From NCBI GenBank assembly GCA_951812925.1, contig OX638369.1, positions 53,253,061 to 53,317,060 of the forward strand: a stretch of DNA of 64,000 bases. Direction: 5' to 3'. The notes below the pieces were generated by a model, which worked only from the letters and a program-made list of their open reading frames with translations, was not told the origin of the DNA and did no database searches. Source of the DNA: Calliopum simillimum (taxonomy: Eukaryota; Arthropoda; Insecta; Diptera; Lauxaniidae). The position numbers and the translations under genes are program-made. Position 1 is the first letter of the stretch. Each line of letters starts with the position of its first letter. Below, in pieces: positions 43,718 through 55,445 of this stretch.

Positions 43718-44520
43718 TACACCCAGGGTGTATTCACTTTGTCCTTCCGTTTGTAACGCACAGAAGGAGGCGTGGCAGATACAGAAAAGTATATATATTC
43801 TTGATCAGCGTCACCTCTTGAGTCGATATAGCCATGTCCGTCTGTCTGGCTGGCTGGGTGGCTGGCTGGCTGACTGGATGGCTGTGTGTGGAAATACACT
43901 TTTTGGGAAAACTGAGCAAGATAATTCAATGAAATTTGGTGCACAGCCTCCATCGTTAAAGTTAACTCTGGGGATTAAAAATGAGCGAAATCGGTCAACG
44001 AACACGCCTACCGTCCATACAAAAAATATATTCAAAATGGAATTTGTTGGAGTATTTTTCACGAAAATGCAACCAAAATACACATAAATAGTATGAATTG
44101 TAAGCGCAAGTTCTAAAAAAAAACAAGGCAAATTTGGACAAGAGGGCGTGGCACCTCCCATATAAGCAAAAGCTTCAAAACGCTATACTGAAAACGTTTT
44201 TTGATATATTCGAACCAAATTTGACTCAGATACTAAAAATTATAAATGAAAGATCTCAACAAGAATTGGGTGCATTCGGACAATGGGGCGTGGCACCTCC
44301 GATATAAGCAAAAGTTTCAAAATGCTATACTGAAAGAACTTTTTGAGATAATCCAACTAAATTGCACTCAAATACTAAAGACTATAAATGCACTCTCTAA
44401 GCTTAAACTAGACGAACTCGGACAAGATGGCGTGGCACCTACTTTATAAGCAAAAGCTTCAAAATACTGCAGTGTAGGGAATTTATTTTTTGGCCAGGCC
44501 AAAAGTTACACCCTTACTAG
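43718..44520 (+). repeat. TATACCC-family dispersed repeat, copy 3
   Basis: Plus orientation: TACACCCAGGGTGTATTCAC to GGCCAGGCCAAAAGTTACAC then CCTTACTAG. Contains a TGGCTGGC/TGGGTGGC tetranucleotide run (43849-43885), the AAACTGAGCAAGATAATTC block and three modules of about 145 bp around GGGCGTGGCACCTCCCATAT. Open frames on both strands recur in all copies and are not genes. Confidence 0.8.
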
Positions 44521-44584
44521 TTTTTTTTTTATTTTTTTTTTTTAATTGTGAATAAGTGCATCAAAACGGTTTTTTTTGTAAGCA

Positions 44585-45310
44585 TACAGCATTAACATTT
44601 TTAAAAGCGAATCCGTTTTGAATTCGTTTTTACATACGTTTCGGATTCGAAACGTGTCCGCACTGCGGAATTACCCGGGTTTGAATCCTACTGTAGGCGG
44701 ATCTTTAATTTTTTTTCGTTTTATTTATTTTTTTTTTTTTTCAATTGCTAACACAGTGCGACACATGAAAAGTGAACTAAAATCCGTTATAAGGCTATAT
44801 CAAATGGCTATACCTCCATATGAAAAAATCGAAAAATCGCTCAAAATCCAATACGAGGCAAAAAGTTGCAATTTTCAGCTGGATAATATTGTTTTGATGA
44901 CTTCAGCAATGTTGTAGCTATTAAATAGAAGAAAAAAAATGCCGAACAAACTTAACCGAAAAAAATTCATCTAGTGCCTTAAAATCGCAAAAATGACCAT
45001 AAAATCGTTATTTGAGCCAAACTTTGCAAAACGCTCTGGCAGAATTACTTGTTTCGGCGAGTACTTTCGACACTTATAACGGATTTTAGTTCATCGTCAA
45101 TGACTTCGAAAATGTTGCACAGTGTAATAAGCGCTTCAAATTTTTTTTTTTATTTAAACAGCATTGATATTATTAAAAGCAAATCCGTTTTGAATTCGTT
45201 TTTGATGTATGTTACGGGTTCGAAACAGATCCTTTACCGCAGATTACGTTTCTTATCCTTTTATGAACTCGTAACGGGTTCGACACGGATCCATATCAGT
45301 TTTTGTGCAC
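44585..45310 (+). repeat. TATCCGTTTT repeat, copies 2 and 3
   Basis: Two units: 44585-44715 (AAGCGAATCCGTTTTGAATTC ... CCGGGTTTGAATCCTAC) and 45160-45310 (AAGCAAATCCGTTTTGAATTC ... GTTACGGGTTCGAAACAGAT, then GTAACGGGTTCGACACGGAT). The block between, 44715-45160, shows an inverted pair (ACTAAAATCCGTTATAAGG at 44776 and CTTATAACGGATTTTAGTT near 45074), so copies 2 and 3 may be arms of a larger foldback. Confidence 0.55.
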
Positions 45311-45349
45311 ATTGGGAGTTAACTATTTGACTGCAGATTTTAAATTTTT

Positions 45350-47460
45350 TTTTTTTTTTTGTATTTTGATCAATAAGTTGGATGATATAGAGAAAAATGC
45401 AAAGCATACTAGACTAATTAAAAGTTTTTTGAAATCTATGAGTTAAAAATCTTATCCATTAATTGGCTATGCAAAAAGCTAACGTGAGCAGGTGCACTCC
45501 AACATAAAATGAAAACCTACCAAATTTTCGTTATCCTAAGCATTACGAGTTACCACTTGCTTTCAAGGAAGCAAAATAAAGTCGTAAAGTGTTACGATTT
45601 CTTTTAAGCCTGATTACCTAATTTTAGCCAATTTTAGCCACTGCTTAAATTTTGCCGGCTATTACCATTTGGCTTATTTTATATCGTTTATGGTAATTTT
45701 TTAGCCGTTGCATAAATTAACTTTCGCATTTGTCACAACGCCTCCAACAACTGTGACAGCGACTAAAAGAAAGAAAAAAAATCTTTCAACTGTTGCGTAG
45801 TCTTGGCGTAGTCGCCGCTGCGGACGCGACATGTGTAAATTTAGCCAAGTTAACAAATTTATTATGTCAGGGGCAGATATCAGCGCTTATCGCAATTTTG
45901 TTGACATGTTTTTTTCGCTGTATATACGTAGTAGTGATTTTTTTCGCCTCTTTTAACTCTTTATTTCATTTTATGGCGAATACAACAAAGCGCGATAAGG
46001 GATAAAAATTTAAAGAAAACTACGTTGGCTAAAAGCAGTCCCCGTGGCACAAGCAAAAAAAGTGCAAAATCAGTGCCTTATTTCTTGCATATTGTTGGGT
46101 CGTATAAGCAAATGTACAATTTATGTAACACCTCTTGACATATTTTGAGTCAAAAAGTTGGCTACATTGCTTGGCGCGCGTTGTCATTGCTGTTGCTGTT
46201 GCCGTTGCTTTTATTGTTGTAGGCAAATCACATTGCCAAATGCATTCTTTGGTTGCATCCCATGTCTCTTTGTTATTGTAATTGTTGTTGGGTATCCCTT
46301 TTTCGTCAATAGGGTGGCTTAAAGGAAATGTTGTTTCTTTTGTACATAAACATGTTGCATACACTTTTATCTATTTGTTTAGAGCTACCCTAAAATTAAA
46401 TCTCTCTGCAGTCTCCTCTAGTGTTTTTTGACTTAGCTCCTCTACCATCAACTCTTCTGCAACATGTATGTAGGTGCTGCCGCTAAATCTTTAGCAACTT
46501 TTTCTGCTGCCATTGTCCCCTCTATTTGTATGGGGTGCCAAGAGGTGAACTAATGTTTATGTGACATGTTTTCTACGTTTTCTATGTTGTTGCTGCTTTT
46601 TTCTGTTGTTGTTGTTGTTGGCTTTGTAAAATTGTATTGAATTAAATAAGATATCAAACGAAATTACGAGCCATGTCGGGAAATGTGGAACAACTCTTTT
46701 AAGGTGAAGCAACATACTGAAGTATCGTACGAGTGCTGCTAGAAAGCAACAAAAAGGCGTCTAGGGTATGACAACATATTTTAGGATTTACCTAATATTT
46801 TACGTCAGGTCTGCTGATATACATAGATTTTGATTTTAATTTTTGCAAAGGAATATACATATATACAGAGGTGCTTGAAGTATTAGAAGTTGTGCCAGCC
46901 AGAAGCACATAATTAATAATTCAAACAACATATATTTTCTAATGTGGGTCGACCAACTTACCAAAAAAATAACTGAAATATGTCTCTAGGTATATTGTTA
47001 TATCTTTCACAAATTTTCTGACTCTGATGAAAAATTTACGTTGGTTAGAATTTTTTTTGGAACAAAAACACAATTTTTGTACACAAAATTTTCTTTATTT
47101 GGCTACATAGCCCGGCAACAAATTCACAAAAATAGTGCGTCAAAAATGTTTATGTTCTGCATCAGAAGATTTCGGATGGTTCGGGATATTGATATAAGAA
47201 ACAGTAGACATTTTAAATACGCCATCCTTTTATTGTGTACATACCCTGAAAGTATGCTGTTCTATTTTTTTGGAACTTAAAGCAAACAAAATAAGGCGAG
47301 TACGGTGAAGGAAAATATCTATAATGTGCACAAAGTGAAAATTATTTTAATATTTTGGCATTGAGCCAGGTGAAATTAAATGCAAATGCTTTAATATTAA
47401 CAACGACAAGATACACGGTCACACAGAGCTGAAAAGAGGATACAGCACAAAAAGAAAGAC
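45350..47460. other. Host-like DNA, no gene seen
   Basis: About 2.1 kb of apparently single-copy DNA with phrases typical of fly non-coding sequence (GGCGTAGTCGCCGCTGCGGA near 45805; TTAGCCAAGTTAACAAATTT near 45840), TTG/GTT triplets at 46185-46225 and 46590-46625. The open frame 45793-46005 has a hydrophobic stretch but no motif. Confidence 0.5.
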
Positions 47461-48400
47461 AACTAGATAGGGTGCTACCTTTGGCCTGGCCAAACATTAA
47501 ATACCCTACACTGCAGTATTTTGAAAATTTTGCATATAAGGAAGGTGCCACGCCCTCTTGACCGAATTCACCCAGTTTCTTCTTAGAACTTGCATATATA
47601 GTTCTTAGTGTTTGAGTTAAATTTTGTTGGATTATCTCAAAAAACTCTTTCAGTATAGCATTTTGAAACTTTTGCTTATATGAGAGGTGCCACACCCTTT
47701 TGACCGAGTTCATCCTTAGAGCTTGCGCTAGCCATTCCTAGCATTAATGTGCATTATGGTTGCATTGTCGTGAAAAATACTCCTAAAGTTGCATTTTGAA
47801 TATGATTTTTGTATGGGCGACCAAGGCAGAATACCAAATTTCATTAAATTATCTTGCTCAGTTTTCCCAAAAAATGTATTTCTACGCACAGACAGACACC
47901 CACCCTGTCAGCCATTTCCGTTTAAAAAGCACCTCCTGAGTCGATGTAGCCATGTCCGTCTAAGTGGGTGGCTGGCTGTGTGTGGAAATACATATTTTGG
48001 GAAAACTAAGCAAGATAATTCAATGCAATTTGGTACACTGCTCCCATTGTCAAAGTTAGCTCGTGGGATTAAAAATAAGCAAAATCGGTCGACGGACACG
48101 CCTACCGCCCATACAAAAAATATATTCAAAATGCAACTTTAGGAGTATTTTTCACGAAAATGCAACGAAATACACATAAATACTACAAATTGTAAGCGTA
48201 AGCTCTGAAAAAAAAACTGGATGAATTCGGACAACAGGGCGTGGCACGTCCCATATAAGCAAAAGCTTCAAAACTTTATACCGAATACGTTTTTTGAGAT
48301 AATCCAACCAAATTTCACTCAGACACTAAGGGCTATGAATGTAAGCTTTGAGAAAAAACTGGGTGAACTCGGACAAGAGGGCGTGGTACCTTCCATATAT
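47461..48400. repeat. TATACCC-family repeat, head-to-head pair (copy 4)
   Basis: The left half (47461 to about 47910) is in minus orientation (GGCCTGGCCAAACATTAAAT ... CTTGCTCAGTTTTCCCAAAA). The right half (about 47930-48400) is in plus orientation (CATGTCCGTC ... TTTTGGGAAAACTAAGCAAG ... GGGCGTGGCACGTCCCATAT). Together they form an imperfect palindrome of about 0.9 kb with a unique spacer near CCATTTCCGTTTAAAAAGC. The right half is cut by the mariner at 48402. The 47420-47460 flank (ACACAGAGCTGAAAAGAGGA) recurs at about 63864-63900. Confidence 0.75.
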
Positions 48401-48401
48401 A

Positions 48402-49192
48402 TTGGGTGCACAACTTAAAAACCGGAATTTGACGGTGGATGTCCGTACTAACAAATATCGTGAAAGCTCGTACTTTATATATATGTCATTTTGAAGGTAC
48501 ATTTGACAGCTGTCGAAATCAGTCAACAAAACAATTTTATCTTGTGTGCATCATTATTATTTTTCACGATGAATAACTTCGAAAATTCGAGAAAAAGACA
48601 GCATTTGCGGGAGGTTCTGTTGGGTCATTTTTTTGCAAAGAAAACTGCTGCCAAAAGTCATTTTTGCATCGGATCGTGACTGGGGATGAAAAATGGATCC
48701 ATTACGACAACCCGAAACGCAACATTTATATATGAAGCCCGGACAACCAGGACCTTCCCAGCCAAAGGCAAATATCCATGGTGCGAAGGTAATGCTCTGT
48801 AATGTTCACAGGTGACCTCTATCGAGCGCAATTAATACGTTTGAAGCGTGCCATCATCGAAAAACGCCCGGAAAATGCGACCAGACACGAAGCAATAATT
48901 TTTCATCATGACAACGCTCGGCCACATATTGCTGCCCCAGTCAAAAATTACCTGGAAAACAACGAATGGGAAATTTTGCCTCACCCGCAAGATATCGAAA
49001 ATTGGATGGATTCATTTTTGGCCGCCAAGCTGGCGCAATTTTTTTGGGATGGAATTCATAAATTGCCTGAAAGATGAGGAAATGTTGTAGCTTACAATGG
49101 ACAAAACTTTGAATAAAATATATTGTAACATTTTTCCACAATAAAGCATCAAATTTCGCTAAAAAATTCCGGTTTTTAAGTTGTACACCCAA
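48402..49192 (+). mobile_element. Mariner (DD34D-type) deletion derivative, 791 bp
   Basis: TA on both sides (48400-48401 and 49193-49194). TIRs TTGGGTGCACAACTTAAAAA and, reverse complemented at the right, TTGGGTGTACAACTTAAAAA, matching over about 28 bp to CCGGAATTT. It was inserted in the last module of the TATACCC copy. Full-length mariners are about 1.3 kb, so roughly 0.5 kb is missing, in at least three blocks of the transposase. Non-autonomous, but both ends are intact and might still be mobilised. Confidence 0.9.
48569..49116 (+). pseudogene. Mariner transposase with internal deletions
   Basis: Starts MNNFENSRKRQHLREVLLGH and FFAKKTAAKSH, the usual N-terminus. About 100 residues are then lost before FLHRIVTGDEKWIHYDNPKR (first catalytic Asp in TGDEKW). 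A TGA follows shortly. A second gap precedes GDLYRAQLIRLKRAIIEKRP, followed by IIFHHDNARPHIA (second Asp), and WEILPHPQDIENWMDSFLAA shows a third gap that removes the YSPDLAPSDYH block with the third Asp. It ends LPERWGNVVAYNGQNFE-type in a shifted frame at TAA 49114-49116. It cannot be catalytic. Confidence 0.85.
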
Positions 49193-49194
49193 TA

Positions 49195-50021
49195 GTATAT
49201 TTTTTATATAGTATAGTTTTTGTTGTTTTTGCATAATCTCAAATCCATTGTCTATACAAAGTGTGAGTATTAATGTGAGCCAAATTGTTCGGGTGGAAAA
49301 AATATGACAAGTCATCCAGCGGGAACGTATTCTATAGAAAATTTTAACAAAATTAGACCAATAAACCATGGAACTAAAATCACTATCGAGCCACCGATTT
49401 TTGACATGAAAATTTTACTACGGCATTTTTATATTAAAAAATATGACTTCTTTGAAAACAATATTGCTTCATATAAAGCAAATCACATATCACAAAAATC
49501 GACATCAAGATATAGCATTGAAAGATATTCAGGCTTAAAGTTCGCGGATATAAATTTTTTGCAAATATCTCGATCACGTTTTATGTTACATGCTTTTCTG
49601 ATAAGATATTAACGCTAAAAAGTGGAAAAACGATGTTAGACCTGTCCGACGGATTATATTGCCGTTATCTCTTCAGGAAAGCATTTTAACGAAAATTTAC
49701 ACTGAATAAAATCGTCTTAAAATTGTCCATATTATCCAAAAATTTATGATCCATAAGTTCAAAATGCAAATTGGCCAAAAAGTGAATCAATTGTTTAGCC
49801 TCTACCTTTGGCACTATAATTGCTACAAAAAATCGCCATGCGGCATTGTAAAATATTAACAGTTCCGGCGAGTCTTCATTTTTCTTTGTTTTTAATGGAT
49901 TTTTGATTGCAATTTATTACAGTCGCACTTCTGAATTATTGCTTTCGTTTTTAAAGGGTGACACGGATGACTTGTAGCTCTTTATTAGTCCTTATGTTAT
50001 CTGTTAATAATCAGCTTTTTT
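49195..50021. other. No gene seen
   Basis: AT-rich. The open frame 49304-49612 (about 102 codons, GTYSIENFNKIRPINHGTKI...) has no recognisable motif and no neighbour suggesting a gene. Confidence 0.5.
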
Positions 50022-50025
50022 TTAA

Positions 50026-50095
50026 CCCTTTCGACCCGGCTGGGACAATTTATCCCATTTTACATATATATATTGTCCAAGCCGGGTCGAAAGGG
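50026..50095. mobile_element. piggyBac-like mini-element, 70 bp
   Basis: TTAA lies on both sides (50022-50025 and 50096-50099). The ends are inverted: CCCTTTCGACCCGGCTGGGA on the left, and CCCTTTCGACCCGGCTTGGA as the reverse complement of the right, with only about 30 bp between. TTAA plus CCCTTT-type ends is the piggyBac pattern. It is among the smallest possible TIR-only derivatives; a hairpin RNA would also form from it. Confidence 0.7.
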
Positions 50096-50099
50096 TTAA

Positions 50100-50640
50100 T
50101 ACAAATCAAGCTTTCCAATTGACTTTACGGGCTAAAAACTATTTACTTTAACACTCAACACTCAACATGTACATTTCACTGCACTGCAATCAAACTATAA
50201 CTGGACTTTAACTCAAATCTTCGAAAAAATTGTCTTAACTGGTTCATGTCTAGGCATTTTTTTTGTTGTTTTAAATAAAATCTATATAGAAATTATTTTG
50301 ATTCAAAAATATTTTTGACTAAAAATTTTAATTTTGCAAAAATTATTAATTTATTAAATCAATGTTATGTTCAATTTAATTTTTTTTTTTTCATATGTTT
50401 TAATGTAAGTTTCTGTAATTTTTTTATGAATTGTGATATCATTATAATGAAATGTTTTTTTACAATTTGTTTCAAATTTTAGTCCCTGATGATGTCTTTC
50501 AATGAGAGACAAAATATTGGATTAATATAAATTTGAATTTTGCTCAACGATTTAAATTGAAGTATTTTACTGACCTATAGCTCATCTATCACAATTAAAA
50601 TCAAATAAAAAGTCGATAACAAATTAGTAATCATTTTACG
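50100..50640. other. No gene seen; A/T-rich
   Basis: About 540 bp of A/T-rich sequence between the mini-element and the foldback. No motif, repeat or RNA recognised. Confidence 0.55.
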
Positions 50641-50648
50641 CTGTACAC

Positions 50649-51355
50649 TAGGGCTGTTCAAAAAAAAATTTTTTTCGAATTTCTTAGATATACTTTGGCA
50701 TCACGTTCTACATCATGACAGAATATCCCATAAATTTTTTCAGATTTTTAAATGCATATTTAAAGGTTGTAATTTTGACAAAAAAAAAAAAATTTTACAC
50801 CTCTTAAAAAACGATAAACTGCTTTAAAAGCTTTTTGTAAGATGCCTCCCTCTTGAGTAAAAAAGCGTTTTGCCTTTCACGGGGCTGCATTACCATGTTT
50901 CAAACGTTATATCATCGAGCTTGCTGGCCCAAAAAAGTCTTAACATGTCTTATCTTGAAGGTTTTTAAGAGTTCTTTTGAATGAAATCTTGTAAGTTAAA
51001 AAATATTCATTTTGTTTAAAGCACGATGAATTTTTTCTTTGAAAACGGTTAAATTTCGCCTTTATAAGGCAGTTTTTCGTTTTTTAAGAGGTGTAAAATT
51101 TTTTTTTTTCAAAATTACAACGTAGGTTTTAAAGTTCATTAAAAAACAAACAAAATGAATGTTTTTATGTTACTCTAAAACAAATTTTTCAAGTTGTTTG
51201 CCAACATTTTATAATTAATGCTAAAATATATTTTTGCTTTTAAAAATGCATTTAAAAATCTGAAAAAATTTATGGGATATTCTGTCATAATGTAGAACGT
51301 GATGCCAAAGTATATCTAAGAAATTCGAAAAACATTTTTTTTTTGAACCGCCCTA
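50649..51355. mobile_element. hAT-type foldback MITE, 707 bp, copy 2
   Basis: Perfect 8-bp duplication CTGTACAC (50641-50648 and 51356-51363). Starts TAGGGCTGTTCAAAAAAAAA and ends TTTTTGAACCGCCCTA. The right arm is full length and matches the right arm of 12854-14138 (GATGCCTCCCTCTTGAG near 50839, TTATATCATCGAGCTTGCTG near 50909). The left arm has lost most of its inner part, so the palindrome is asymmetric. Non-coding. Confidence 0.85.
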
Positions 51356-51363
51356 CTGTACAC

Positions 51364-52540
51364 GCACCTCGTCATTTCCACTCGTTGCATATATTTCTAG
51401 CTTTTATTCCGTACTGTACTAGATTTGAGCGAATTGGCGATTGGTGATGTTTTGTCGTAAAGTGATTTAGTTCAGCATTTGATTACAATATGTACCTACC
51501 TAAATCGTGTAAAAGGATTTTTTAATGAAATTTTGTCACCTAAATGAAGGGTTGTGGCAGATACTATTCGAAATGTACTACCACATTTTTTCTGTACTAA
51601 CCCAAAATCCAAAAAGAGCGCAATAGAAGCAAATCTCTGGTAGCATACAAAATTTTTCAAATTCTATTTTTTTATTGCTTTTAAAAGTTACTAAATCTAC
51701 TTAAAGTTACAGAAAAAAAGTAATTTTTGTGAAATGAAACTTAAAATTTTGAAAAACTTCCACAGAAGCGTATTTCATATGCTTCCAAATGTGTGCTTTC
51801 ACGGAAGCGTATTTGAAACGTATTTCATGTGCTTCTGAAGATGTGCATCTCCGATATGACATGCTGTGTTAAAAAAGATAAGCAGTGAGAACAGCACTGA
51901 AAGCAGCTTCTTGCTTCCCTAGAAGGGCAACTGAAGTCGTTTCAATGCGCTTCCGTTTCCCGTTGGGAATAATTAAATATCCTGCGTCCAACTCTAGTTC
52001 TTATGAACTACAGGGCGTAGTTTTGTTTATTATTGTTAATTATTGAGTATTTATTGTACATTTAATGAAATTTGTGAATAATAAATAAAAGAATAATAAT
52101 AATAATAAAAAAAAAAATACATCGACACTCTCCCAGTCATCTTATAAAATCGGTTTTTAAGTCAGTAATTTGGTATAATATTCAAACTTTCTAATGATAG
52201 ATTTTTTTATTGTACCTAAAATTTTAAATCAATTTAAAAACTAAATATTTATTGATAACTAAATGTTGCCAACTCCAATAAATTGGCAATTCATGAAGTT
52301 TGCGCTGAACTAACCTTGTGAAACGCCCAAAAAGCAAAAAAAAAAAAAAAAAATCTCTCAAAAGGAGCCACACAGAAATTTTGTTCATGTCTAATGCAAG
52401 AATCCACAATAAAATCAAAAAAATTCAATTCGAATTTCGACCAAAAAAAAACCCAAAAGATCAATGCACAAAGCGCATTACGGCTGCTATGGGCGGCAAC
52501 CTGATGCCGATGCAAAAGCAAAGATATGAAGAAGAACTAG
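51364..52540. other. No gene seen
   Basis: Contains a locally repeated phrase GAAGCGTATTTCATATGCTTCC / GAAGCGTATTTGAAACGTATTTC (about 51765-51835) that is partly palindromic, and an (AAT)n run near 52080-52110. Open frames at 52224-52551 overlap on both strands around an A run and have no motif. Confidence 0.5.
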
Positions 52541-53353
52541 TAAGGGTGTAAATTTTGGCCTGGCCAAAAAATAAATACCCTACACTGCAGTATTTTGAAA
52601 AGTTTGCTTATATGGGAGGTGCCACGCCCTCTTGTCCGAGTACACCCAGTTTTTGTTCAGAGCTTGCATTTATAGTTTTTAGTGTCAGAGTGAAATTTAG
52701 TTGGATTATCTCAAAAAACTCTTTCAGTATAGCATTTTGAATCTTTTGCTTATATGGGAGGTGCCACGCCCCCTTGTCTGATTTCACCCAATTTTTGCTG
52801 AGAGCTTTCATTTATAATTCTTAGTGTCTGAGTCAAATTTGGTTCGAATATCTCAAAAAACGCTTTCAGTATAGCGTTTTGAAGCTTTTGCTTATATGGG
52901 AGGTGCCTCGCCCTCTTGTCCGAATTCGCTCAAATTTTTATCAGAGCTTGCGCTTACAATTCGTAGTACTTATATGTATTGTGGTTGCATTGTCGTGAAA
53001 AATACTCCTAAAATTGCATTTTGAATATAATTTTTGTATGGGCGGTAGGCGTGTCCGTTGACCGATTTTGCTCATTTTCAATCCCCCGAGCTATCTTTGA
53101 CGACGGAGGCAGCGTACCAAATTTCATTGAATTATCTTGCTCAGTTTTCCCAAAAAGTGTATTTCAACACACAGCCAGCCAGCCAGCCAGCCACCCAGCC
53201 AGCCAGCCAGCCAGACAGACGGACATGGCTATATCGACTCAGGAGGTGACGCTGATTTAGAATATATATACTTTTCTATACCTGCCACGCCTCCTTCTCT
53301 GCGTTACAAACGGAAGGACAAAGTGAATATACCCTGGGTGTAGGGTATAAAAA
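52541..53353 (-). repeat. TATACCC-family dispersed repeat, copy 5 (well preserved)
   Basis: Minus orientation: AAGGGTGTAAATTTTGGCCT through three modules (GGAGGTGCCACGCCCTCTTG, about 145 bp apart) to a TTTGACGACGGAGGCAGCG block, CCAAATTTCATTGAATTATC, an AGCC/CAGC tetranucleotide array (53171-53214), GACAGACGGACATGGCTATA and CCCTGGGTGTAGGGTATAAA. This and copies 1, 3 and 7 are the best guides to the family consensus. No protein. Confidence 0.8.
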
Positions 53354-54660
53354 GGGACTTTATTCGAAAGATTCCCTGCAATCTTTTATTTTGATTATTT
53401 TCATATTTTATGGCTTATAAAACGTAAAATGATGACGACAGTTAAGGTATTGTAAGCGCATAGCAATAACAATAACAACAACAACATATCATTGACATTT
53501 AATATATGGCACTGTGTCACTGTGTCCGCCCTACGCCCATTACTTATAACAGAAATATTTAAGTTCAAGTTGTTTCGGTGCGCGTATACTCTTCCGCTTT
53601 TAATTTAATACCCCACTTTTTTGAGGGAATCAGGAGGAAGACTGTCAGGGATATAGAATTTTATTAAGGCTTAACAAAAAATATCCCAAAAATTGTTACG
53701 AAGTGAACGATTTTTGTTTTTTTTTTTTTTTTTTCCTTGAGAGGCAGGCTTTCACTTGACCTATGCCACTGTAGGCGCATAAATTCACTGATGAGCTCTG
53801 ACAGAGGAGGCCGAAATGAGCGAAGGAGAGAATACCTTCACTTGTAATGTGGATGGCACATAAAATGATTCATTTTTCCAATGTGCACTAATTTCAACTG
53901 TTTTGGTAAGTTTGCTAATCATATAACATTATTGAAATAGCCCCCCCAGAAAATTACACGCTTGATTGTATGATACACAGTAATCGCAGCGGCACAATCA
54001 CAGGTACATAATTATTCAACCACAAATATCATGCGACAATTGTTGCGCATGCGCACACAGCAGTTACCGAAATGAGATTTCAAGTTTTTCAATTCCTCCA
54101 GAGTAGTAGTGTTTCTTTAAGTAAAACGCACTAAAAATAATCATTTAATCGCTGCAAAACTTGTCAAAATATTAACAAAATAATAAATTCGTTGTGTCAT
54201 TCGTTGAAAAATGTTTCGTTAATCTGTGTAATCAGCTTCATCGTCCAGCACCAGCACCAGCAGTCAGCGTCAATGTTATATGTCTCTGTTGCAGAGTTAC
54301 AGTTCCTTGGCGCATGGCCATAATTGACTGAATTTCAGATTATGACAACAGATATAAAAATTAATTTTTCATTTAGTGAATGTTGTTGGTTTTTTTTAGG
54401 GGTTTTTATATGTATTAATTCTGTTGTATGTGGCATGATTATTATGTTAAATGTTCGTCAATAAAATTGTGTGTTAAGTTTTTTAAATCAAGAAAGGTTT
54501 TTCAAATCCAGCAGAAAGTTTAAGAGTGGAAAAGATATGGAGCAGTCTTTCTACATTATGAATGACATAATGTGTATAACATTAAATTTGCCCCTTTGCC
54601 CTGATTTTTGAGTTCAGTGGGAGCATACTTCTCCAGAGTAGAATTAAGCTCAACTTTGAT
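53354..54660. other. Host-like DNA, no gene seen
   Basis: Has AACAACAACAACA near 53475, a long T run near 53715-53735 and CAGCACCAGCACCAGCAG near 54248. No supportable exon. Confidence 0.5.
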
Positions 54661-54669
54661 ATTGATTGG

Positions 54670-55445
54670 ACTGAGACCTATCAATTGAGTGAAAAAGCGT
54701 TCACTATTATTGAATGTCAAAAATTTTCATCTAGAAGACCTCGACTACGCTGACGACATCTGCCTCTTACCGTCCAAACATTCAGATATGCAAAATAAAA
54801 TTGAAGACCATGTCTTGGAATCGCAAAACACCGGCCTGAAAATCAACGTATCCAAGACTAAAAGCATGAAGCTAAAGGCAAACCGGAATGACATCACGTT
54901 TAGAGCTGGCAGTGATCACATCGAAAACGTCGATAGCTTCACGTATTTAGGCAGCATTATCTCCATGGATGGTGAAGCAAAAGAGGATATCAACTGAAGA
55001 ATAGCAAAAGCAAAAGCCGCGTTTGCTCAACTGAACAAAATATGGTCTTCATCCGTTATATCCACCAAAACGAGAGTGCGCATTTTTGATTCGAATCTGA
55101 AATCGGTTTTGTTATATGGGTGCGAAACGTGGCTTGTTACTGAACAACTAACGAACAAGCTGCAAGTATTCGTCAACAAATGCTTAAGGCAAATGGAGAT
55201 GGATTGATCACACTCTCCGGAAACCACACAGCGAAGCTTGTCGCCAGGCTCTTGAGTGGAATCCACATGGTAGAAAAGCACGTGGTAGACCCAATACCAA
55301 GAAGAGGAAGAGGTCGCTGGAAAAGGAAATCCAAGAATCGGGAAAGTCGTGGCAAGAGATCAAAGTCATCGCAAGGGATCGTGAAAAATGGAGAGATTTC
55401 ATATTGGCCCTATGCTCCTCCTAGGAGTTAAAGGAGAATACATAC
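54670..55445 (+). mobile_element. RTE-like non-LTR retrotransposon, 5'-truncated RT end
   Basis: Encodes LEDLDYADDICLLPSKHSDM (YADD active-site box, about 54736-54765), GLKINVSKTKSMKLKANRND, VDSFTYLGSIISMDGEAKED, a stop, RIAKAKAAFAQLNKIWSSSV, SVLLYGCETWLVTEQLTNKL and QVFVNKCLRQME. A distant frame then gives a basic tail (RRGRGRWKRK). It ends TATTGGCCCTATGCTCCTCC and CATACATACATAC, the same 3' end as the 643-bp element at 29803-30445. This YADD...YLGS...LLYG.ETW order is that of RTE/BovB-type and related elements without RNase H. Inactive. Confidence 0.8.

Noticed and set aside
43717..44161. Open frames with SQPASHPASQ-type repeats, resembling a low-complexity protein
   Set aside because: They come from the CAGC tetranucleotide array common to all TATACCC copies (also 53.2, 56.3 and 62.7 kb).
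49304..49612. About 102-codon open frame after the mariner
   Set aside because: No motif, codon usage like surrounding AT-rich DNA, no conserved neighbours; length possible by chance.
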